From an uncultured Bacilli bacterium (GTDB taxonomy: Bacteria; Bacillota_I; Bacilli_A; RFN20; CAG-826): a stretch of DNA of 7,467 nucleotides. The stretch is from the NCBI GenBank assembly GCA_934133115.1, contig CAKPAV010000077.1, positions 1 through 7,467 of the forward strand. Direction: 5' to 3'. The notes beneath the pieces are model-generated. The model was not told the origin of the DNA. It searched no databases and worked only from the letters and a program-made list of their open reading frames with translations. Below, piece by piece: positions 1-6,073 of this stretch (positions are counted from its first letter, which is position 1; every line of letters begins with the position of its first letter). Made by a program: the position numbers and the translations under genes.

Positions 1-1453
1 TCATCACATATGGTTTACCATTTAGAAGAAGTGTAGCAAATTTTCCTAGTGTTGGATGCAATTTATAATCCTCTAAACTTTTCCATTTGGATATTAAAGC
101 CATTTTCATTTCTTTATTGCCAGTTACCATAATTTTAATTAAATCATCTTGTGTTAATTGGTTTCTTTCTCCCATAGTGGCAACTTGGATTTGGTTTAAA
201 CTATTATTGTCATCTAATATTTTTATATTTGTTTCATTTTGTTTAGCAACAGGTTGTGTAGGAACGCTATTAATATTAGTTTGCACTTGTTTTTCTTCGA
301 CTTTTGTTTCTTTTGAAGTGTTATTTAGTGGGTTTTCATTAGTGTTTTTAATTGGTTCATTATTAACATCGGTAGTAGAAGAAATATTAAGTAATTTTAA
401 TAAAGTGATTTCAAATAATGTTCTAATGTTATTAACAAATTTATAATTGCTTTGAGCATCTAATAAAATATTTATCATTTCAAGAACTTTTTTGTTTGCT
501 ATTTTATTAGAAAAATCTTTCACTTGATTTTCTTTTAATTTAACTAATAATGAAACATCAGCAGTGTTTTTATAAATAATGACATCTTTTAAAATATCAA
601 GCATATCTGTAGTTAAACGTTTGATATCAACGCCAGCTTCAATAAATTTGTTCATTTTTTCTAGAACATATTTGGTGTTTTGTTCATTGATGTTATTTAA
701 GAAATCAACTTTTTCTTCAATACTGGCTAATCCAAATAGATCTTCGACATCTTTTTCCGAAATGTTAGAACCACTATAGGCAATAACTTGATCAGCAATA
801 GATAAAGCATCACGAACTCCCCCATCAGCAAGAGTAGTAATGCTTTTTAAAGCATCTTCTTCATAGGAGATGTTTTCTTTGGCAAAAATTTCTTTTAGAC
901 GTTTAATAATATCTTCATCATCTACTTTAGAAAAATCATATCTTTGGCATCTTGATACAATAGTAGGAAGTACTTTATGTGCTTCAGTAGTGGCTAAAAT
1001 AAATACGACATGAGCTGGTGGCTCCTCTAATGTTTTTAGTAAAGCATTAAAAGCGCCAGAAGTCATCATATGAACTTCATCAATAATATAAACTTTGCAT
1101 CGACCTTTAATTGGTGAGTATTTAACTTTTTCAATTAAGTCACGTACTTCATCAACGCCATTGTTACTAGCGGCATCAATTTCAATAACATCTGGATGTG
1201 ATCCATCACTAACAGCTAAGCAGTTTGAACAATGGTTGCATTGGTGACCTAAGCCTTCTTCGCAATTTAAAGCTTTAGCTAATAATTTGGCCATACTTGT
1301 TTTTCCTGTCCCTCTAGGGCCACAGAAAAGATAAGCATGAGCAATTTTGTTTGTTGCTAGTGCATTTTTTAATGTTTTTACAATATGTTTTTGCCCTGCA
1401 ACTTCTTCAAAAGTAGAAGGACGATATGTTCGATAAAGTGCTTTGTATGCCAT
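1..1453 (-). CDS. dnaX: DNA polymerase III subunit gamma/tau, 3' end cut by window edge
   Basis: This is the clamp-loader ATPase subunit that loads the beta sliding clamp and organises the replisome. The 484 visible residues begin MAYKALYRTYRP and hold every diagnostic AAA+ element. Walker A is GPRGTGKTS (about 45-53). Zinc-binding cysteines are C64, C72, C75 and C78. Walker B is IIDEVH (about 123-128), sensor 1 is LATTE (153-157), the SRC arginine finger is at 167-169, and sensor 2 is GGVRDA (211-216). The clamp-loader collar domain follows to about residue 357. Next comes a low-complexity Asn/Thr/Lys/Glu linker (about 358-420) and the start of the tau-specific C-terminal region. No stop appears before the left edge; related proteins run roughly 500-650 residues, so little is missing. 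The ATG at 1453 is preceded by AGGTG seven bases upstream. No obvious long A-run slippery site for a gamma form is seen. Recombination genes such as ybaB/recR often follow dnaX in Firmicutes but would lie outside the window. Confidence 0.97.
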   Translation of the reverse strand, partial: MAYKALYRTYRPSTFEEVAGQKHIVKTLKNALATNKIAHAYLFCGPRGTGKTSMAKLLAKALNCEEGLGHQCNHCSNCLAVSDGSHPDVIEIDAASNNGVDEVRDLIEKVKYSPIKGRCKVYIIDEVHMMTSGAFNALLKTLEEPPAHVVFILATTEAHKVLPTIVSRCQRYDFSKVDDEDIIKRLKEIFAKENISYEEDALKSITTLADGGVRDALSIADQVIAYSGSNISEKDVEDLFGLASIEEKVDFLNNINEQNTKYVLEKMNKFIEAGVDIKRLTTDMLDILKDVIIYKNTADVSLLVKLKENQVKDFSNKIANKKVLEMINILLDAQSNYKFVNNIRTLFEITLLKLLNISSTTDVNNEPIKNTNENPLNNTSKETKVEEKQVQTNINSVPTQPVAKQNETNIKILDDNNSLNQIQVATMGERNQLTQDDLIKIMVTGNKEMKMALISKWKSLEDYKLHPTLGKFATLLLNGKPYVM

Positions 1454-1470
1454 AATTAATCACCTAATTA

Positions 1471-1499
1471 AGTATAGCACTTTTTGTATCTCTATTTAA
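1471..1499 (-). promoter_or_regulatory. Candidate extended -10 promoter for dnaX
   Basis: On the minus strand, TGCTATACT (-10 hexamer at 1471-1476 with the upstream TG of an extended -10) lies 17 bp from a weak -35-like TTAAAT (1494-1499). A start point about seven bases downstream would fall near 1464, leaving a leader of only about 11 nt that barely includes the AGGTG ribosome-binding site. The match is good at -10 and poor at -35. dnaX may instead, or also, be read from the acyltransferase promoter, since no convincing terminator lies between the two genes. Confidence 0.4.
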
Positions 1500-1510
1500 G
1501 TATTAAATAG
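1492..1510. repeat. Perfect 8-bp inverted repeat between acyltransferase and dnaX
   Basis: CTATTTAA and TTAAATAG form a perfect 8-bp inverted repeat around a 3-base loop. In minus-strand RNA the stem can extend to about 11 pairs with one G-U wobble. It starts about 10 bp after the acyltransferase stop codon. The stem is almost all A/T, and on the minus strand it is not followed by a T-run (AGATACAAAAAG follows), so it does not look like a strong intrinsic terminator. It could be a weak terminator, an mRNA 3'-end stabiliser or chance in A/T-rich DNA. It overlaps the weak -35 of the dnaX promoter candidate. Confidence 0.4.
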
Positions 1511-1520
1511 AAAAATTGCT

Positions 1521-2618
1521 TTATAGGTTTTCTAAGTTTTTATCTTTCTTGAAAATTTTGCTTATAAGCTTATTCCAAAAAGGTTTGATTTTTTGATTAA
1601 GAAAAATTGATAAAGGCGAATAAATAATTAAATAATGTATTGGAAGAAGCATGACTAAAGAAAATAATGTTTCCACTAAGGCAAATAGCGGACGATTAAT
1701 ATTTGATTTTGGTAATGAATTTATATAACTATACCATTCTGGAAAAAGATCATTCTTAAATAACGGCATTGATAAAGTTTGGTGAAAGGCAAGGAGTATT
1801 AAAGTTGTTTTACCTAATTCACCAAACACCTTATTTGTAATAGCGTTAGAAATTAAAATAATACCAAATGATCCAAATATTGCTGATGGAATAACTAGAT
1901 AATATTTTTGATATTGAAGCCCCCACATCTCTAAGTGCAAGTTAAAATTCTTATAGTTTATATATTCTAATAACAAACCAATAGTTAGTGATAGACATCC
2001 AATTAATAAACTATATAAACGCTTTTTAATGCAAAAATTATATACATTTTCTAACTCTTTTCTTCTAAAAATATATCCTAGACTAACAAAGAATACTCCA
2101 AATAAACTTACATCAAAATTCCAAGGTAAACTTTTTGGATAAACAATATTAAAAATAATAGCAATTCCTAAAAAAATTATTGATGTGATAATAGTAAGTA
2201 ATAATTTTTGTTTGCTTACTTTTAAAACAAAATAGAATAATAAATCACTGCAAAATAAAGCTCCAACAAACCATAAAGCAAATACTCTTCTTTGAATTGT
2301 GAGTTTAACAAAATTATCCATAAAATAGGTAAAAGTAAAAGGAGTTTTAGAAAATATAGAATTAAAAAGTATGCAAAACGCACCTAAAAATAACATAGGA
2401 ATGATATATCCTTTTATTTTTCTTACAAGAAAGTTTCCAAAAGTATCATTCTCTCTTAGTCTAAAAGTTAATCCATTAATAACAAAAAATAATGGTAAAT
2501 GAAATGAATAAATATAAGGAACTATTGGCCCGCCCTCTAAACAATGAGCAAAAATCACAAGCATTATGCCGATAAATTTTGCCGTGTCAATGTATTCAAT
2601 CCTTTTTGATTGGTCCAT
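1521..2618 (-). CDS. Membrane acyltransferase-3 family protein (sugar O-acetyltransferase-like)
   Basis: This 365-residue polytopic membrane protein matches the acyltransferase-3 group that includes fucose 4-O-acetylase-like proteins. Members usually transfer an acetyl or succinyl group to sugars of surface polysaccharides, teichoic acids or exported glycans. The N-terminus has the family signature: YIDTAKFIGIMLVIFAH with the conserved, probably catalytic His25, then SFHLPLFFVINGL (about 38-50) at the second helix. ALWFVGALF (about 114-122) and LGKTTLILLAFHQ (about 268-280) are also typical. About ten hydrophobic segments are visible, ending in a basic cytoplasmic tail (KKDKNLENL). The ATG at 2618 has AAGGAG ten bases upstream. 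It lies 67 bp upstream of dnaX on the same strand and diverges from the two-component operon, sharing a 172-bp regulatory region with it. The acceptor and acyl donor cannot be read from the sequence. Confidence 0.88.
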   Translation of the reverse strand: MDQSKRIEYIDTAKFIGIMLVIFAHCLEGGPIVPYIYSFHLPLFFVINGLTFRLRENDTFGNFLVRKIKGYIIPMLFLGAFCILFNSIFSKTPFTFTYFMDNFVKLTIQRRVFALWFVGALFCSDLLFYFVLKVSKQKLLLTIITSIIFLGIAIIFNIVYPKSLPWNFDVSLFGVFFVSLGYIFRRKELENVYNFCIKKRLYSLLIGCLSLTIGLLLEYINYKNFNLHLEMWGLQYQKYYLVIPSAIFGSFGIILISNAITNKVFGELGKTTLILLAFHQTLSMPLFKNDLFPEWYSYINSLPKSNINRPLFALVETLFSLVMLLPIHYLIIYSPLSIFLNQKIKPFWNKLISKIFKKDKNLENL

Positions 2619-2645
2619 TTAATTATTACTCCTTACTTTATTTGC

Positions 2646-2674
2646 ATTATACAATAAACAAAAAATATAGTAAA
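2646..2674 (-). promoter_or_regulatory. Sigma-70/SigA-type promoter for the acyltransferase gene
   Basis: On the minus strand a consensus -10 TATAAT (2646-2651) lies exactly 17 bp from a -35-like TTTACT (2669-2674). This predicts a start near 2640 and a leader of about 20 nt that includes the AAGGAG ribosome-binding site at 2629-2634. The -10 overlaps one of the TATTTGCAT repeats, and the -35 ends four bases from the putative LytTR operator, so transcription could be modulated by the divergent regulator. Confidence 0.7.
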
Positions 2675-2677
2675 TAA

Positions 2678-2707
2678 TACGTTTGTTAAATAATGACACT
2701 GGTTTAT
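2678..2707 (+). promoter_or_regulatory. Putative LytTR response-regulator operator (two direct half-sites)
   Basis: TACGTTTGT (2678-2686) fits all nine positions of the published LytTR half-site pattern [TA][AC][CA]GTTN[AG][TG]. A second, weaker half-site, CTGGTTTAT (2699-2707), keeps the GTT-N-A-T core. The starts are 21 bp apart, i.e. a 12-bp spacer, which is the usual two-turn spacing for LytTR dimers. The sites centre at about -73 and -52 relative to the predicted plus-strand start, where AgrA-like activators bind. The adjacent gene encodes a LytTR regulator, so autoregulation is the natural reading. The second half-site is degenerate and the DNA is A/T-rich, so this remains a prediction. 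Confidence 0.5.
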
Positions 2708-2720
2708 TTGCATTTGTTAT

Positions 2721-2748
2721 TTTACAATTTATGCAAATATGATATATT
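2721..2748 (+). promoter_or_regulatory. Promoter for the two-component/glycan operon, extended -10
   Basis: A -35-like TTTACA (2721-2726) lies 16 bp upstream of TATATT (2743-2748), which carries the TG of an extended -10 (TG at 2740-2741). Transcription would begin near 2755, giving a leader of about 36 nt. The run of A/T after it offers other -10-like hexamers, so the exact start is uncertain. The -35 sits between the inverted TATTTGCAT copies and about 14 bp downstream of the LytTR-like half-sites. Confidence 0.6.
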
Positions 2749-2790
2749 TAATATATAAAATATATTAAAAAGACAAAAAGTGGTGAAAAA

Positions 2791-3510
2791 ATGGTTACAA
2801 TAGGTATTGTGGAAGATCAAAAAGAAGACAAAGAAAAAATTACTGCTTTTATTGATCAATACAAAAAAGAAAATAATGAACAAATTGTATTAAAATACTA
2901 TGATAACGGCAATATTTTTATTGAAAAGTATAAGTCCGATTGTGACATTATTTTTATGGATATTGATATGCCTGTTTTAAACGGCTTTGACGCTAGTGTT
3001 GAGTTAAGAAAAAAAGACAAAAATGTAGTGTTGATATTTATAACTAATTTAAATCAATATGCAATTAATGGCTATTCCGTTAGTGCTTTTGATTTTGTTG
3101 TTAAACCAATTAATTATTATTCTTTCTCCACTATGCTAAAAAGAGCAATCACTAAAGCAAATTATGAAAAAAATAGTGATGTAGTTATCAATTCGCAAGG
3201 AAATATATTTAAGCTTGATATAAAATCTATTACTTATATTGAAGTAAATAACCACCAATTAGTATATCATACTGATTCTGGCGATTATAATGTGTGGGGA
3301 AGTTTATCATCAATAAAAGATGACTACATTAAAAACGGATTTGCATCGGGAGGTTATTCTTGCTTAATTAATCTAAGAAGAGTTTTAGCTCTTAATGGTG
3401 ATGCAGTTACTATTAATGATGAAAAACACACGACATTATATTTGACAAGAAATTATCGTAAATCTTTTGCTCAATTACTTGTTGAATATATCTCGGGAGA
3501 TGGAAACTAA
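2791..3510 (+). CDS. LytTR-family response regulator (AgrA/LytR-like)
   Basis: This 239-residue cytoplasmic transcription factor is phosphorylated by its partner kinase and then binds DNA direct repeats. An N-terminal receiver domain (about 1-122) has acidic residues E8 and D9, phospho-acceptor D57 in FMDIDMPVLNG, T85 (FITN) and K105 followed by proline (KPI), so the phosphorylation site is intact. A C-terminal LytTR DNA-binding domain (about 131-236) shows the typical ITYIEVNNHQLVYHT segment, then YSCLINLRRV and the terminal LYLTRNYRKSFAQLL. The length is normal for the family. The ATG is preceded by GGTGA, a match to the 3' part of the Shine-Dalgarno core, with close spacing. The stop overlaps the kinase start by one base, so the two are translationally coupled. 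Likely targets are its own promoter and perhaps the divergent acyltransferase gene. It could be orthologous to several AgrA/LytR/VirR subgroups; the signal and regulon are unknown. Confidence 0.94.
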   Translation: MVTIGIVEDQKEDKEKITAFIDQYKKENNEQIVLKYYDNGNIFIEKYKSDCDIIFMDIDMPVLNGFDASVELRKKDKNVVLIFITNLNQYAINGYSVSAFDFVVKPINYYSFSTMLKRAITKANYEKNSDVVINSQGNIFKLDIKSITYIEVNNHQLVYHTDSGDYNVWGSLSSIKDDYIKNGFASGGYSCLINLRRVLALNGDAVTINDEKHTTLYLTRNYRKSFAQLLVEYISGDGN

Positions 3511-3512
3511 TG
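3495..3512 (+). promoter_or_regulatory. Ribosome-binding site and TAATG coupling junction
   Basis: GGGAG (3495-3499), inside the last codons of the response regulator, lies 10 bases before the kinase ATG. That ATG shares its A with the regulator's TAA stop (TAATG). The arrangement fixes the kinase start and suggests termination-reinitiation coupling that keeps the two proteins in proportion. Confidence 0.75.
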
Positions 3513-4838
3513 TATGAAATAAATGCTTTGTTTTTCTATAAAGCGCAGTTCATGGTTGAACTTCTAGTTGCTGAATTTTTGTTTTCATGGAAAATGAAAA
3601 GAAGAAATCATTTTTCTTTAAGAGTAATAACAGCATCTATTGTTTCGATTTTGCTTTCTTTTGCTGTTCCGATAATTAGCTATGATGCTTTATACATTTC
3701 CTTTTTATTTATTCTTTTAGCTGCTATTTCAATATGTGCTTTAGGGTTTTGTTTTAAAGAATCATTTATTAACATTGTTTTTTCTGGACTTGCAGGATAC
3801 TCTATGCAACATATCGCCTATTCTTTATATCAAACATTTATGGTGGCTACTTTATTTGATGGTGGAAATTCTTTAAATATTTATGGCAGTGGGGCGACTG
3901 TTAATTTTGAAGTTTTTACTTTTGCTATCTATGTTGATTTTTATATTTTTACTTATTTAGGATTATATTTAATGTTTAAGAAAAATCTAAAAAAAGATGA
4001 AGAGTTTTATGTAACTAATACTTGGTTGTTTTTATTAGTTGTTTTTATGTTTATCTCCGCAATTGTATTAAATTCGATAATGATTTATAAGTATGATGCT
4101 AAAACAAATCAAATTAGCTTAATTGTTACTTTTATTTATAGCATAATAAGCTGTTTATTAGTTTTAGTAGTTCAATTTAAATTAAAAGAAGTTAAGAAAA
4201 CTAAAAAAGAATTAGAAATAGTGCAACACTTATGGAAAGAAGATCGGGAACACTATGACTTAGCTAAAGAAAATATAAAATTAATTAACATAAAATGTCA
4301 TGACTTAAAACATCAAATTCATGTTTTAGCGGAAAACAAAGTTAATCCTAAGGCTTTAAAAGAAATCGAAAAAAGCGTTATGATTTATGATTCAATAGTT
4401 AAAACAGGCAATGACGCTTTAGATGTTTTGCTATCGGAGAAGTCATTATTTTGTAACGAAAGCAAGATATCTTTAACATACATTGTTAATGGTGAATCGC
4501 TTTCGTTTATGCAAGATTATGATATATATTCTTTATTTGGCAATGCTTTAGATAACGCAATCGAATATTTACTTAATGTTGAAGAAGATAAAAGATTTAT
4601 AAGATTAAATGTTAATACATTTGGTGATAATCTTGTAATACACATTGAAAACTATTTTGATGGGGAATTAAGTTATGATAATGGGTTACCAAAAACTACA
4701 AAACAAAATAAAGATTATCATGGCTTTGGTTTAGTTAGTATCAAGACCATTGTAGAAAACTACCATGGTGATTTGTTTATTAAAAATAGTGGAAAACTAT
4801 TTATTATTAACATATTAATTCCTTATGTTAAAAATTGA
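3510..4838 (+). CDS. Sensor histidine kinase, GHKL type (AgrC/HPK10-like)
   Basis: This 442-residue membrane sensor kinase is predicted to phosphorylate the regulator encoded just upstream. Residues 1-225 are strongly hydrophobic with about six membrane segments, including stretches near 10-26, 38-57, 60-82, 86-114, 135-156, 170-193 and 202-223. There is no large extracellular sensor domain, as in peptide-sensing AgrC/ComD kinases. A basic coiled-coil-like linker follows (about 224-258). The H-box is IKCHDLKHQI with phospho-accepting His264. The N-box is LFGNALDNAIEYL (N345, N349), and the G-box is HGFGLVSIKTIVENYHG (404-420). These are the ATP-binding signatures of the GHKL ATPase fold, so the enzyme looks intact. 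The first loop contact may carry the ligand specificity, but this cannot be read. The lipoprotein gene starts 17 bp after the TGA stop. No peptide precursor or AgrB-like gene is present nearby. Confidence 0.93.
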   Translation: MYEINALFFYKAQFMVELLVAEFLFSWKMKRRNHFSLRVITASIVSILLSFAVPIISYDALYISFLFILLAAISICALGFCFKESFINIVFSGLAGYSMQHIAYSLYQTFMVATLFDGGNSLNIYGSGATVNFEVFTFAIYVDFYIFTYLGLYLMFKKNLKKDEEFYVTNTWLFLLVVFMFISAIVLNSIMIYKYDAKTNQISLIVTFIYSIISCLLVLVVQFKLKEVKKTKKELEIVQHLWKEDREHYDLAKENIKLINIKCHDLKHQIHVLAENKVNPKALKEIEKSVMIYDSIVKTGNDALDVLLSEKSLFCNESKISLTYIVNGESLSFMQDYDIYSLFGNALDNAIEYLLNVEEDKRFIRLNVNTFGDNLVIHIENYFDGELSYDNGLPKTTKQNKDYHGFGLVSIKTIVENYHGDLFIKNSGKLFIINILIPYVKN

Positions 4839-4855
4839 GTTGAGAGGATAATATT

Positions 4856-6070
4856 ATGAACAAATGTAAAAAAATTATGTTGTTTATGACTTTATGCTTA
4901 GCATTACTATCTTGTAATAAGAAAGATGAAAGAAGTAATTATATTTTTGAAGCAGAAAATGCTTATCTTTATAATTGCAAATCGGTAGATTATTCTGACA
5001 CGGAAAAAGAAATTAGCAATAGTAAATCTGTAGGCTACATTCAAAAAGGTAGCGAAATATCTTTTGGATTAGAGACAAGTGAGGAAATCTTAAAACAAAA
5101 ATTCACTTTGCGTATTAGTCATCCATTGCAATGGAAAAAAGACGCACCTTATCCAGTGGATTTTAGTTTTAGTGACATTTATTTTGTGACTATCAATGAT
5201 CAAGAAGTTATATTTGATAAAACAGTAATAAAAGTGCCTAGTGAAGAAAAAAAAGCTTATAATTATTATGCCATGGTGGATGTAAATTTCGAATGTAATT
5301 TGAACAAAGGACAAAACGTTATTAGTTTTAACTGCATTGCATCCTCAAATAATCAAGTATCTACATATTCTTCCATTGGAAATATTGATTATTTAAGTTT
5401 TAAATCTTCAAAATTAATAAAAGAATTTAAGCCCGATATTCATCATGATGTTAGTTCTGCTTGTTCTTTAAAATTAGTTAAAAAAAATTATCTAGAAGGC
5501 GAAGATATAATTGTAGAATTTATTGATAGAGAAGATCATCCTCGTGATCGTATTGCTTTATTTGATTACAATGCAATATTAGGAAAAGATAATCCAATAT
5601 TTAGTTTTTATCCAAGTGAAGAAAGTGAAAAATCTATAAATATAATTGGTAAAAATAGTGATATTAAGATATTAGCTAAAGGTAAATATAAAATATGTTA
5701 TTTAGCAGATGATGGCTTTAACGCACTTATTAGCGTAACTTTAAGTGTAATAAGCAAAGAAGATATTTCTTATATGTCTTTAGAACAAGATTATTTTAAA
5801 TCAACGGAAGGAATATTTATAAAGTCCAAACAAAGAGAAGGACATTCAAAAGATTGGATTGCTTTATATCGATATAATGACACAGTTGGAAAGATTGGTT
5901 CATTATATTATTACTACCCTGAGGTAACTGAAAGTGTTATTAATATCGTTGGTAAAAATCCTAATTCAGAAAGATCGGTGGAATTAATAAAAGGAAGATA
6001 TAAACTTTGCTACCTTGCTGATAATGGATATGAAATACTTCAAGAAATTGAAATAGAAATAGTGGAGTAA
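4856..6070 (+). CDS. Lipoprotein with CBM6/35-like domain and two tandem Ig-like repeats
   Basis: This 404-residue protein is exported and lipid-anchored: a basic N-terminus, a short hydrophobic helix and a lipobox LLSC with the modified Cys at 20. Residues about 28-186 resemble a carbohydrate-binding module of the CBM6/35 type: it opens IFEAENAYL, has SKSVGYIQKGSEISF, and closes with GNIDYLSF, the usual first and last strands of that fold. Residues about 201-299 and 304-404 are two homologous beta-rich repeats, each with an IALF/IALY...Y..YP segment, an INI(I/V)GKN turn and G(K/R)YK(I/L)CYLAD(D/N)G near the end. They resemble the 'DWIGIY...GKY..YLFADDGY' modules attached to secreted enzymes of Firmicutes. 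There is no catalytic motif. GAGAGG lies eight bases before the ATG. Only 3 bp separate it from the GH3 gene, so it probably binds glycan for that enzyme, or presents ligand to the kinase. The ligand is unknown. Confidence 0.78.
   Translation: MNKCKKIMLFMTLCLALLSCNKKDERSNYIFEAENAYLYNCKSVDYSDTEKEISNSKSVGYIQKGSEISFGLETSEEILKQKFTLRISHPLQWKKDAPYPVDFSFSDIYFVTINDQEVIFDKTVIKVPSEEKKAYNYYAMVDVNFECNLNKGQNVISFNCIASSNNQVSTYSSIGNIDYLSFKSSKLIKEFKPDIHHDVSSACSLKLVKKNYLEGEDIIVEFIDREDHPRDRIALFDYNAILGKDNPIFSFYPSEESEKSINIIGKNSDIKILAKGKYKICYLADDGFNALISVTLSVISKEDISYMSLEQDYFKSTEGIFIKSKQREGHSKDWIALYRYNDTVGKIGSLYYYYPEVTESVINIVGKNPNSERSVELIKGRYKLCYLADNGYEILQEIEIEIVE
5456..6067 (+). repeat. Tandem duplication of an Ig-like module inside the lipoprotein
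   Basis: Two adjacent copies of about 100 residues (lipoprotein residues about 201-299 and 304-404) align over most of their length. Shared positions include (R/W)IAL(F/Y), GK before an aromatic-rich strand ending YP, S(I/V)INI(I/V)GKN, and KG(K/R)YK(I/L)CYLAD(D/N)G(F/Y). At the DNA level they are clearly diverged, so this is an old domain duplication, not a recent repeat that would recombine. Confidence 0.75.
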
Positions 6071-6073
6071 ATT

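Larger units (their letters stand above)
2637..2739. repeat. Three copies of TATTTGCAT in the divergent regulatory region
   Basis: A perfect 12-bp direct repeat, TTTATTTGCATT, occurs at 2637-2648 and 2703-2714, 66 bp apart. A third, inverted copy of the 9-bp core (ATGCAAATA) lies at 2731-2739. Copies two and three make an inverted repeat (ATTTGCAT / ATGCAAAT, 17-bp spacer) that brackets the -35 of the plus-strand promoter. Copy one overlaps the -10 of the minus-strand promoter. This is the pattern expected of an operator for a repressor or dual regulator acting on both promoters; the protein is not identifiable. Confidence 0.5.

Noticed and set aside
87..779. Plus-strand open frames at 87-446 and 579-779
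   Set aside because: They lie antisense to well-conserved dnaX codons, encode low-complexity Ser/Leu/Phe-rich peptides typical of reversed A/T-rich coding DNA, and have no convincing ribosome-binding site.
1492..1520. Hairpin after the acyltransferase as an intrinsic terminator
   Set aside because: The stem is almost entirely A/T and the minus-strand RNA has no U-run after it (AGATACAAAAAG follows). The T-run lies before the stem on that strand.
1454..1520. SRP RNA (scr/ffs) or a tRNA upstream of dnaX, as in many Firmicutes
   Set aside because: The gap is only 67 bp, too short for an SRP RNA, and I see no tRNA-like cloverleaf arms or conserved GGTTCGA-type loop.
3510..4856. Agr-type autoinducer peptide gene (agrD-like) or AgrB-like protease in the operon
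   Set aside because: The only gaps between the plus-strand genes are 17 bp or less, and no small frame with an amphipathic leader, Cys-containing core and acidic tail is visible.
4830..4860. TGA read as tryptophan (Mycoplasma code), extending the kinase
   Set aside because: TGG is used for tryptophan in all genes here. Reading through the TGA at 4836 would run into the lipoprotein start region in the lipoprotein's other frame and give no conserved extension. A ribosome-binding site and a lipobox-bearing start follow immediately.
5090..5314. Minus-strand open frame of 74 codons inside the lipoprotein gene
   Set aside because: It is antisense to the CBM-like domain, rich in Ile/Phe/His from reversed A/T-rich codons, and has no family features or ribosome-binding site.
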